From contig JACIXO010000099.1 of assembly GCA_014360385.1 (NCBI GenBank), positions 1-5,632 on the forward strand: 5,632 nt of DNA, given 5' to 3'. The notes below the pieces were generated by a model that did not search any database, had not been told where the DNA came from, and worked only from the letters and a program-made list of their open reading frames with translations. How positions within the stretch are numbered: the first letter of the stretch is position 1; each line of letters opens with the position of its first letter. Made by a program: the position numbers and the translations under genes. The stretch comes from Actinomycetota bacterium (lineage in GTDB: Bacteria > Actinomycetota > Humimicrobiia > Humimicrobiales > Humimicrobiaceae). Positions 1 to 4,621 of the stretch are shown piece after piece.

Positions 1-138
1 AACGGTTATTACTTTTTATTTTATTTTAGTGGTAACGGCATAATTTTTACAGATATAAATAGGGTAAGCAATATAAACGACAGGGTATTGAGACATCTTA
101 TTGTAGCAAGAAGTGATAAAAACAAAATTTTTGCTTAA
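1..138 (+). CDS. rpsF: 30S ribosomal protein S6, C-terminal part (5' end outside window)
   Basis: The first frame is open from base 1 and gives 45 residues ending at TAA 136-138. S6 is a small 30S platform protein of about 95-100 residues that binds 16S rRNA as a heterodimer with S18. Visible here is the last half of its ferredoxin-like fold: a strand starting NGYYFLFYF, then a helix and the closing strand around DRVLRHLIVARS. This matches the family pattern of GY(Y/F) followed by VLR-x-(L/M)-IV near the end. The protein stops soon after, without the long acidic tail of the E. coli protein. Position directly before ssb and rpsR supports the call, since rpsF-ssb-rpsR is a classical bacterial order. 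The start, promoter and any S6:S18 autoregulatory leader lie upstream of the window. Identity rests on a short fragment plus context. Confidence 0.9.
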   Translation, partial: NGYYFLFYFSGNGIIFTDINRVSNINDRVLRHLIVARSDKNKIFA

Positions 139-164
139 ATTCTTTCCTTGAGGGTGAGGTTAAA

Positions 165-608
165 ATGGCTTTTGGTGTCAACACAATTTCAATTCTAGGC
201 AATCTAACAAGAGACCCTGAACTAAGATTTACTCCTAATGGTACGCCAGTGGCGAGCTTTGGTATAGCAGTGAATCGGAGGGTTCAGGACAGGAAGACTG
301 GTGAATGGGTTAATGATGTTGACTTCTTTAATGTAATTGCATGGTTTAAACTTGCTGAAAATTGTGCTGAAAGTTTATCAAAGGGCGATAGAGTTTTGGT
401 GACAGGAAGGCTTTCACAGAGGAGTTGGGAGGATAAGGATGGTCAGAAAAAGTCAGTTGTAGAAATAATAGCTAGCGTGGTGGCTCCAAGTCTTGAGTTT
501 GCTTCCTGCAAGATAGAAAGGAATCCTAGGATAAGTCCCGATGAGCTTCAGAAGAGCGCAGAATTTGATGAAGAACTGGAAATTTCGGACGAAGACATTC
601 CTTTTTAA
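165..608 (+). CDS. ssb: Single-stranded DNA-binding protein SSB, 147 aa
   Basis: SSB coats single-stranded DNA during replication, repair and recombination and recruits partner enzymes through its C-terminal tip. Residues 1-112 form the OB fold. Family signatures are visible: NTISILGNLTRDPELRFTPNG near the start, then VASFGIAVNR, DFFNVIAW (W60, the equivalent of a DNA-stacking tryptophan), KGDRVLVTGRL and W88. The protein ends in an acidic run and DIPF, the canonical partner-docking tip. The linker (about residues 113-139) is short and charged, with no Gly/Gln/Pro-rich stretch, and the 147 residues compare with 178 in E. coli. The ATG at 165 is preceded by AGGGTGAGG (151-159), a good ribosome binding site, and lies 26 bases after rpsF. 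Lying between rpsF and rpsR suggests co-expression with the ribosomal proteins. Confidence 0.97.
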   Translation: MAFGVNTISILGNLTRDPELRFTPNGTPVASFGIAVNRRVQDRKTGEWVNDVDFFNVIAWFKLAENCAESLSKGDRVLVTGRLSQRSWEDKDGQKKSVVEIIASVVAPSLEFASCKIERNPRISPDELQKSAEFDEELEISDEDIPF

Positions 609-626
609 TTTTTTTAGGAAGTCTTC
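591..626 (+). other. Stem-loop spanning the ssb stop codon
   Basis: GAAGAC (591-596) is complementary to GTCTTC (621-626). After one unpaired A (597), TTCCT (598-602) is complementary to AGGAA (616-620). This gives an 11-pair stem with one bulge and a T-rich 13-base loop that holds the ssb TAA (606-608). No T tract follows the 3' arm, so it does not look like an ordinary intrinsic terminator. It could stabilise or delimit the mRNA end, or it could be chance in AT-rich DNA. The pairing is directly visible; any function is inference. Confidence 0.35.
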
Positions 627-686
627 TCTGGATAGGTTTAAAGTGCATAATTGTCTCTCTCCTGCGGTCAGATTTTTGTAAAAGTG

Positions 687-703
687 TAAGATTTGCAATC
701 TTA
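687..703 (+). other. Inverted repeat, 7-bp arms, in the rpsR leader
   Basis: TAAGATT (687-693) and AATCTTA (697-703) are exact reverse complements separated by TGC. As RNA this would be a small hairpin with a three-base loop; as DNA it could be a compact dyad. It is followed by an A-rich stretch and not by a T tract, so it is not a + strand terminator. A role in control of rpsR is speculative. Confidence 0.35.
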
Positions 704-736
704 GAATAATAAATAAAATAGAGAATAAGAATATCA

Positions 737-758
737 ATATAAATAGATAGATTTATAT
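737..758 (+). other. Inverted repeat, 8-bp arms, adjoining the rpsR ribosome binding site
   Basis: ATATAAAT (737-744) and ATTTATAT (751-758) are exact reverse complements around a six-base AGATAG loop. The 3' arm ends one base before the GGAAAGGG stretch used to start S18. All pairs are A-T, so an RNA hairpin would be weak, but its position is suited to modulating ribosome access. Low-complexity AT sequence makes chance a real alternative. Confidence 0.35.
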
Positions 759-768
759 GGAAAGGGTG
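759..768 (+). promoter_or_regulatory. Ribosome binding site that decides the rpsR start
   Basis: GGAAAGGGTG lies upstream of two in-frame candidate starts. GTG at 768 would overlap this element, leaving no spacer. TTG at 777 sits about 8 bases beyond the aligned AAGGAGG core, which is the usual distance. The TTG start also gives a normal S18 N-terminus beginning M-A-N-K-K-K. TTG 777 is therefore preferred. Confidence 0.65.
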
Positions 769-776
769 TGGTTTGG

Positions 777-1046
777 TTGGCAAATAAGAAAAAGACAAAA
801 GGGAATGATGTGAAGGGGATAACTTTACCGGGTTTGACTCGAAGGAAGAAAGTTTGCTATTTTTGCAGAGAAAATATTAGTTATATTGACTACAAAGATG
901 TTCCTCTTCTGAAAAAGTTTATATCTGATAGGGGTAAAATAAGGCCGAGAAGGTCAACTGGCAATTGTGTACAGCACCAGAGAAGGGTAGCGTTGGCTAT
1001 CAAAAGAGCAAGAGAGATGGCCCTTTTGCCTTATGTTATTAGATAG
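777..1046 (+). CDS. rpsR: 30S ribosomal protein S18, 89 aa, Cys/His zinc-type
   Basis: S18 sits on the 30S platform, paired with S6, and contacts 16S rRNA. After a basic N-terminal tail of about 25 residues the conserved core follows: CYFC (C27, C30), the segment IDYKDVPLLKKFISDRGKI, RRSTGNC (C64), VQHQRR (H67) and the final helix of RAREMALLPYV. C27, C30, C64 and H67 make up the C+ form of S18, in which paired cysteines can hold a metal; many bacteria have lost them. Length is typical for the family (about 75-90). I start it at TTG 777 and not at the longer GTG 768, because the ribosome binding site at 759-768 spaces correctly only to TTG. It is separated from ssb by an unusually long leader with inverted repeats and is followed after 75 bases by rplI. 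A mainly AGA/AGG arginine set matches its neighbours. Confidence 0.96.
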   Translation: MANKKKTKGNDVKGITLPGLTRRKKVCYFCRENISYIDYKDVPLLKKFISDRGKIRPRRSTGNCVQHQRRVALAIKRAREMALLPYVIR

Positions 1047-1110
1047 GTTTATAGGATGATGCTGTTAGAGGGCTTTAGAAAAATCTGCAAGCTTGAGAGA
1101 TGAACTAAAT

Positions 1111-1116
1111 AGGAGG
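1111..1116 (+). promoter_or_regulatory. Strong ribosome binding site for rplI
   Basis: AGGAGG is a perfect anti-16S match, 5 bases before TTG 1122. No ATG or GTG lies at a better distance, and L9 proteins characteristically begin MKV. The site confirms a TTG start and should partly offset the weaker initiation expected of TTG. Confidence 0.85.
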
Positions 1117-1121
1117 AGAAA

Positions 1122-1676
1122 TTGAAAGTAGTTTTAACTCAGGATTTTGAAAAGCTTGGAAGTCTTGGGGATGTGGTTAATGTCAAAGATGGGTATGCTA
1201 AGAATTTCTTAATACCCAATAAAATAGCCCTGCCTGCAACTAAAGGTAATTTAAAGCAGGTTGAGATTATCAAGAGGTCTGTTACAAAAAGAGAGGCAAG
1301 GAACATAAAGGAAGCCCAGGAGATTGCTGAGAGATTGAAAGATCTTACCCTTGTTTTTAAGGTAAGAGCGAGTCAGGACGGGAAGCTTTATGGTTCGGTA
1401 ACTTCCAAGGACATAGCAGATAAAATTCTTGAGGAAAGAAAAGTGGAAGTTGATAAGAAGAAAATAGAACTTGAAGACCACATTAAGGAACTTGGCGAGT
1501 ATGAGATAGAGATAAAACTGTATAAAGGAATTAATAGCAGTGTAAGAGTAGTGATAGAGAGTGAAATGGCAGAAGGTGAAGGTGTGGAAAGCGAAAAGGA
1601 TAGGAGTGACAGAAAAAAGCTTGATGATATGGGAGAAAGCCAGGGCAGGGAAGTTGAAGACCTGGAAACCGAGTAA
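1122..1676 (+). CDS. rplI: 50S ribosomal protein L9, 184 aa, with charged C-terminal extension
   Basis: L9 binds 23S rRNA at the base of the L1 stalk and reaches across the ribosome surface; it helps maintain reading-frame fidelity. The N-terminal RNA-binding domain (residues 1-50) shows the family signature LGDVVNVKDGYAKNFLIP. A charged helix (about 50-75) connects to the C-terminal domain, recognisable by KLYGSVTSKDIAD (88-100) and KKIELEDHIKELGEYEIEIKL (113-133). The usual protein of about 148-150 residues would end near I145-S147. Here about 36 more residues follow (149-184), with 14 acidic and 6 basic residues and almost no hydrophobics, most likely disordered. Start is TTG 1122 behind a perfect AGGAGG. 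dnaB begins 33 bases downstream, and rplI-dnaB is a widespread pairing. The 75 bases separating it from rpsR hold no recognised promoter or gene. Confidence 0.97.
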   Translation: MKVVLTQDFEKLGSLGDVVNVKDGYAKNFLIPNKIALPATKGNLKQVEIIKRSVTKREARNIKEAQEIAERLKDLTLVFKVRASQDGKLYGSVTSKDIADKILEERKVEVDKKKIELEDHIKELGEYEIEIKLYKGINSSVRVVIESEMAEGEGVESEKDRSDRKKLDDMGESQGREVEDLETE

Positions 1677-1692
1677 AGTTTCAGATAACAGC

Positions 1693-1696
1693 GGAG
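1693..1696 (+). promoter_or_regulatory. Weak, distant ribosome binding site for dnaB
   Basis: GGAG at 1693-1696 is the only Shine-Dalgarno-like element before ATG 1710, and its 13-base spacing is longer than usual. An in-frame TAA at 1704-1706 rules out any earlier start, and no other start codon occurs before the conserved N-terminal domain. Translation of dnaB may therefore be modest or aided by ribosomes finishing rplI 33 bases upstream. Confidence 0.45.
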
Positions 1697-1709
1697 CAAT
1701 TGATAAATC

Positions 1710-3113
1710 ATGCAGCAGAGTCAATTTAAAAAAGAAAGTGAGCTCACCCCACTTAGCACCAGCAAGTTAGAAAGAATACCTCCTTATAACATTGAAGCCG
1801 AAGAGTCTGTATTGGGTTCTATGCTGATTTCTAGAGAGGCGATTATTTCTACTATTGAAATTATTAGTGAAGAAGATTTTTACAGAAAGTCGAACCAAGA
1901 AGTATTTAAAGCGATAGTAGAGCTTTATTCTAGAGGAGAACCTGTAGATCCTATCACGGTTGCAGATTGGCTTAATAAAAAAGGAGTGCTGGAGGAAATA
2001 GGGGGCAAGACTTTCATACATTCCCTGATAAGCGGTATTCCTCTGGCATCTAATGCTGAGTATTATGCTGAAATTGTAAAACACCATTCAATTTTGAGAA
2101 AACTTATCTACGCTGCTACGAAAATTGCCACCATGGGCTATGAGATTCCTGACGATCTTTTTGCTGCTGTAGATAAAGCTCAGCAGCTAATTTTTGATAT
2201 ATTCCAGGATTTAAATTCAGGTAGCAGGAGCAGCAAATTTGCCTCCATAAAGGATATTCTTTCTGAGGTTTATGAACAGGTGGAGAACCTGTATGAGAAA
2301 AAATCTATTGTTACAGGTGTTCCCACTGGATATATAGATTTTGACAGAAAAACGTCAGGACTTCAAAACTCTGATTTAATTGTGATAGCGGCAAGGCCAG
2401 GGATGGGCAAAACCTCATTTGTTCTTGGTATAGCTAAACATGTTTCCCTGGAAGAAGGGCTTCCGGTCGCTATTTTCTCCCTTGAAATGTCTAAACAGCA
2501 GGTTGCCCAGAGGCTATTATGTGCCGAGGCGAGAATAGATTTGCAGAGACTCAGATCCGGTAACTTGAGAGATGACGAATGGCCCAAGCTTGCAAGAGCC
2601 ATTGAAAAGCTGGCTGAAAGCAAAATATACATTGACGATACTGCCTTTTTGACTGTAATGGATTTGAGGTCGAGGGCCAGAATGCTTGTTAGCTCTTATG
2701 GTATAAAGCTTTTGATTGTTGATTACTTACAGCTCATGCAGTCGGGTAGCAGTTACAGAGAAAATAGAGTTCTTGAAATAGCAGATATATCGAGAAGCTT
2801 GAAGAGTCTTGCCAAGGAATTAAAAATACCTGTTGTTGCAGTATCTCAATTATCGAGAGAGGTTGAGAAGAGAGAAAACAAAAGACCTGTACTGGCAGAT
2901 TTGAGGGAGTCAGGTGCAATTGAACAGGATGCAGATTTGGTAGTTTTTATTTATAGAGATGAGTATTATGATGAAAACAGTCAGGACAGAGGGAAAGCTG
3001 AAGTAATAATAGCCAAGCATAGAAATGGTCCTACAGGAAAAACAAATCTTAAATTTTTTAAGGAATATGCATTATTTTTAAACTTAAGCGAAGCTTATGA
3101 AGATGTAAGCTAA
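1710..3113 (+). CDS. dnaB: Replicative DNA helicase DnaB, 467 aa
   Basis: DnaB is the hexameric ATP-dependent helicase that opens the replication fork and recruits primase. A tail of about 20 residues precedes RIPPYNIEAEESVLGSML (22-39), the start of the helical N-terminal domain (to about 125) that forms the collar and contacts primase. A linker helix region follows to about 200. The RecA-like motor starts near VTGVPTGYIDFDRKTSGLQ (201-219). Walker A is ARPGMGKT (228-235, K234), the catalytic glutamate is E259 in FSLEM, and Walker B is LLIVDYLQL (334-342, D338). VVAVSQLSREVEKR (375-388) carries sensor Q380. ADLRESGAIEQDADLVVFIYR (396-416) is the next conserved block. KHRNGPTG (436-443) holds the presumed arginine finger R438. 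Length is normal and no intein interrupts the motor. It sits between rplI and purA, with a 23-base gap to the latter. In Bacillus the same protein is called DnaC. Confidence 0.98.
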   Translation: MQQSQFKKESELTPLSTSKLERIPPYNIEAEESVLGSMLISREAIISTIEIISEEDFYRKSNQEVFKAIVELYSRGEPVDPITVADWLNKKGVLEEIGGKTFIHSLISGIPLASNAEYYAEIVKHHSILRKLIYAATKIATMGYEIPDDLFAAVDKAQQLIFDIFQDLNSGSRSSKFASIKDILSEVYEQVENLYEKKSIVTGVPTGYIDFDRKTSGLQNSDLIVIAARPGMGKTSFVLGIAKHVSLEEGLPVAIFSLEMSKQQVAQRLLCAEARIDLQRLRSGNLRDDEWPKLARAIEKLAESKIYIDDTAFLTVMDLRSRARMLVSSYGIKLLIVDYLQLMQSGSSYRENRVLEIADISRSLKSLAKELKIPVVAVSQLSREVEKRENKRPVLADLRESGAIEQDADLVVFIYRDEYYDENSQDRGKAEVIIAKHRNGPTGKTNLKFFKEYALFLNLSEAYEDVS

Positions 3114-3121
3114 TGTAAGTT

Positions 3122-3126
3122 AGGAG
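3122..3126 (+). promoter_or_regulatory. Ribosome binding site that decides the purA start
   Basis: AGGAG lies 1 base before an in-frame GTG (3128) and 10 bases before an in-frame TTG (3137). Only the TTG has workable spacing. Starting there gives MPGIVVVGTQWGDEGKG, which has the normal distance from initiator to the conserved QWGDEGKG loop in this family, so TTG 3137 is preferred. Confidence 0.7.
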
Positions 3127-3136
3127 TGTGATTCAA

Positions 3137-4465
3137 TTGCCAGGCATAGTAGTGGTAGGCACGCAGTGGGGAGATGAGGGAAAGGGACGAATAACAGATT
3201 TGTTGGCCAGCCAGGCTGATATGGTGGTAAGATATCAGGGTGGTGATAATGCAGGTCACACTGTGGTTCTGGATGGTGTTAAGTTTAAGCTCCACCTCAT
3301 ACCTTCTGGGATACTTTACCCCAATGTTATGTGTGTGATTGCAAATGGAGTAGTTATAAATCCAGAAGTACTGATTGAGGAGTTAACTAATCTTGAAAAC
3401 AAAGGTGTAAGTACAAAGAATTTAAGGATAAGTTGCAATGCTCATCTTGTGATGCCATATCATATAGTGCTAGATAAGGCTGGGGAATACAGGCTTGGTA
3501 AATCCAAAATTGGTACTACTCATAAAGGCATAGGTCCTGCTTATGCTGACAAGGCTGCAAGATCTGGGATAAGAACACAGGATTTGCTGGACCTTAAGAT
3601 ATTTAGAACCAAGTTAGAGGAAATTCTTAAATTCAAGAATGCTGTGATTGAGAAGGTATATGAACTTGAGCCCCTGGATCTGGAAGTAATCTTTAATAAG
3701 TATAAGGACTATGCAGATATAATTGGAAAGTATATAGTGGATACTTCATTTTTGATTAATAAGAGCCTGGATGAGAACAAAAGAGTATTGTTTGAAGGTG
3801 CTCAGGGAACACTTCTGGATATTGATCATGGAACTTATCCCTATGTGACTTCTTCATCTACCATTTCGGGAGGAGTTTGTGTTGGTGCTGGAGTTGGTCC
3901 AGGCAGGTTGGATGAAGTAATAGGTGTAGCCAAAGCTTATACTACCCGAGTTGGTTCAGGTCCTTTCCCTACTGAGGAAGTAAGTAAAATAGGTGATTAT
4001 TTACGAGAAAAGGGATTTGAATATGGAACAACCACTGGAAGGCCCAGAAGATGTGGATGGTTTGATAGTGTTATATTGAGATATTCAGCGATGATAAATT
4101 CTCTTGATAGTATTGCGATAACTAAGCTGGATGTATTAAGTGGTCTTGACAGCATAAAAATATGTGTTGGTTATAAGTATAAAGATCATGTGTTTTATGA
4201 CCTTCCTCCTCACCAGAGTATCATACACAAATGTGAACCTATATACCAGGAACTCAAGGGTTGGAATAGGGATATAAGTAGCCTTAAAAGCTTTAAAGAT
4301 CTACCAGAGGAGACCCAGAACTACATAAATAGGATTGAAGAACTGGTTAAGGTTCCGGTCTCTATGATTAGTGTGGGAGCTGAAAGAAGCCAGATAATAA
4401 TAAAAGACGAGGCCTTGAAGCAAAGGTTGTTTGAACGTCATATGAGGTCTACTCTTATTGTGTAA
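3137..4465 (+). CDS. purA: Adenylosuccinate synthetase, 442 aa
   Basis: PurA joins IMP and aspartate using GTP to make adenylosuccinate, the first committed step towards AMP, in the cytoplasm as a homodimer. The P-loop-like QWGDEGKG (10-17) carries the catalytic base D13, and H41 in NAGHT is the catalytic acid by family alignment. IMP-binding segments follow: GTTHKGIGPAYADKAARSGIR (126-146, R142 reaching the partner subunit), LFEGAQGTLLDIDHGTYPYVTSS (218-240, Q223 and T238) and TTTGRPRRCGW (298-308, R302 and R304). The guanine-recognition TKLDVL (329-334) and the C-terminal GAERSQII (414-421) are present. All expected active-site residues are intact. The chain runs about 10-17 residues beyond the usual end (430-432 in E. 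coli and B. subtilis), with a basic, partly hydrophobic tail. Start TTG 3137 was chosen over GTG 3128 on ribosome binding site spacing. It follows dnaB by 23 bases and precedes purD by 156. Confidence 0.98.
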   Translation: MPGIVVVGTQWGDEGKGRITDLLASQADMVVRYQGGDNAGHTVVLDGVKFKLHLIPSGILYPNVMCVIANGVVINPEVLIEELTNLENKGVSTKNLRISCNAHLVMPYHIVLDKAGEYRLGKSKIGTTHKGIGPAYADKAARSGIRTQDLLDLKIFRTKLEEILKFKNAVIEKVYELEPLDLEVIFNKYKDYADIIGKYIVDTSFLINKSLDENKRVLFEGAQGTLLDIDHGTYPYVTSSSTISGGVCVGAGVGPGRLDEVIGVAKAYTTRVGSGPFPTEEVSKIGDYLREKGFEYGTTTGRPRRCGWFDSVILRYSAMINSLDSIAITKLDVLSGLDSIKICVGYKYKDHVFYDLPPHQSIIHKCEPIYQELKGWNRDISSLKSFKDLPEETQNYINRIEELVKVPVSMISVGAERSQIIIKDEALKQRLFERHMRSTLIV

Positions 4466-4491
4466 AGATTATTATTCATAGATGTCCTATT

Positions 4492-4555
4492 CTTAACTTT
4501 GTAAATGCCCGATGGTAATTAAAACCAGACACATTTTACCCAGATATAAGTTAAG
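4492..4555 (+). other. Long imperfect inverted repeat upstream of purD
   Basis: Outer 8-bp arms at 4492-4499 and 4548-4555 enclose a 7-bp arm pair with one bulge (4501-4507 with 4532-4539) and a 4-bp hairpin (4513-4516 with 4524-4527, seven-base loop). The nesting in correct order makes a single extended fold more likely than unrelated repeats. The arms are AT-rich and the internal loops are asymmetric, so stability needs calculation. Confidence 0.4.
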
Positions 4556-4564
4556 TAAAAGTTA
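4548..4564 (+). repeat. Short direct repeat AAGTTA, 11-base period
   Basis: AAGTTA occurs at 4548-4553 and again at 4559-4564, one helical turn apart. A third copy lies inverted within CTTAACTT at 4492-4499. The spacing would suit a dimeric DNA-binding regulator. Alternatively the second copy is a competing RNA partner for AACTTT (4495-4500). The repeats are only six bases long in AT-rich DNA, so chance cannot be excluded. Confidence 0.25.
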
Positions 4565-4609
4565 GAGTTTGGCCCAGGTGCAGCGAGAAGATTAAATGTT
4601 GGACAATAG

Positions 4610-4614
4610 AGGAG
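4610..4614 (+). promoter_or_regulatory. Ribosome binding site for purD
   Basis: AGGAG lies 7 bases before ATG 4622, an ideal distance. The following GAGAGG (4612-4617) extends the purine-rich stretch. It fixes the purD start together with the canonical MKVMVIGSGAREH N-terminus. Confidence 0.8.
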
Positions 4615-4621
4615 AGGCATA

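Larger units (their letters stand above)
609..776 (+). other. rpsR leader / ssb-rpsR intergenic region
   Basis: This 168-base gap is the largest in the window and interrupts what is often a tight rpsF-ssb-rpsR cluster. It is strongly AT-rich after base 670 and contains two separate perfect inverted repeats, the second abutting the rpsR ribosome binding site. Hexamers resembling a -10 box occur (TAGAAT 702-707, TAAAAT 714-719), but none has a good -35 partner at 16-18 bases. An internal promoter is therefore possible but not demonstrated. The only short reading frame noticed (651-689, TTG start) lacks a ribosome binding site. No known riboswitch consensus was recognised. Confidence 0.4.
4466..4621 (+). 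other. purA-purD intergenic region with nested complementary segments
   Basis: The 156 bases between purA and purD hold no convincing gene. Outer arms CTTAACTT (4492-4499) and AAGTTAAG (4548-4555) are exact reverse complements. Inside them GTAAATG (4501-4507) pairs with CATTTTAC (4532-4539) with one bulged T. Innermost, TGGT (4513-4516) pairs with ACCA (4524-4527). Together these could form one long interrupted hairpin in the purD leader. No T tract follows, so it does not resemble a terminator. It does not match the guanine/adenine, ZTP, THF or preQ1 riboswitch consensus features I can recall, and no PurR-type CCGAAC box is present. Two tiny frames (4512-4565 and 4596-4622) occur but lack strong ribosome binding sites. 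A cis-acting RNA or an internal promoter for purD is possible but unproven. Confidence 0.4.

Noticed and set aside
591..626. Intrinsic terminator after ssb
   Set aside because: The stem is followed by mixed sequence without a T run, the T-rich part is in the loop, and the operon continues in the same direction.
651..689. Twelve-codon TTG frame in the rpsR leader
   Set aside because: No ribosome binding site precedes it and the product has no leader-peptide pattern such as a codon run.
670..720. Internal promoter for rpsR
   Set aside because: TAGAAT and TAAAAT resemble -10 boxes, but the nearest TTGTAA and TTGCAA elements are 20 and 15 bases away, outside the usual range, and AT-rich DNA produces such hexamers freely.
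768..776. GTG 768 as the rpsR start
   Set aside because: It lies within the purine-rich binding site itself, leaving no spacer, and adds residues not expected of S18.
453..798. Minus-strand open frames over the ssb end and the rpsR leader (453-737, 526-798)
   Set aside because: They give low-complexity Phe/Ile/Leu-rich sequence from AT-rich DNA, have no ribosome binding site and overlap the conserved ssb C-terminus.
1251..1724. Long minus-strand open frames over rplI (also 1388-1711)
   Set aside because: The rplI coding strand is very purine-rich, so its complement rarely forms stop codons. The products are pyrimidine-coded Ser/Leu/Phe-rich strings with no domain, and they overlap a clear L9 gene.
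1561..1770. Plus-strand frame overlapping the L9 tail and the dnaB start
   Set aside because: It is out of frame with both genes and begins inside rplI. Its Lys/Trp-rich sequence has no recognisable family and ends within dnaB. It is an A/G-rich shadow.
1710..3113. Intein in dnaB
   Set aside because: DnaB is a frequent intein host, but the motor domain runs uninterrupted from Walker A to the arginine finger at normal length.
3128..3136. GTG 3128 as the purA start
   Set aside because: Only one base separates it from AGGAG. TTG 3137 has good spacing and gives the typical N-terminus.
4512..4565. Seventeen-codon basic frame between purA and purD
   Set aside because: No Shine-Dalgarno lies before the ATG, and the segment is better explained as part of the inverted-repeat structure.
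4466..4621. Known purine-linked riboswitch (guanine/adenine, ZTP, THF, preQ1) or PurR box
   Set aside because: The conserved core sequences I can recall for these classes are absent. A GGCCCAGG stretch (4571-4578) recalls the ZTP motif only on the opposite strand, which is not informative.
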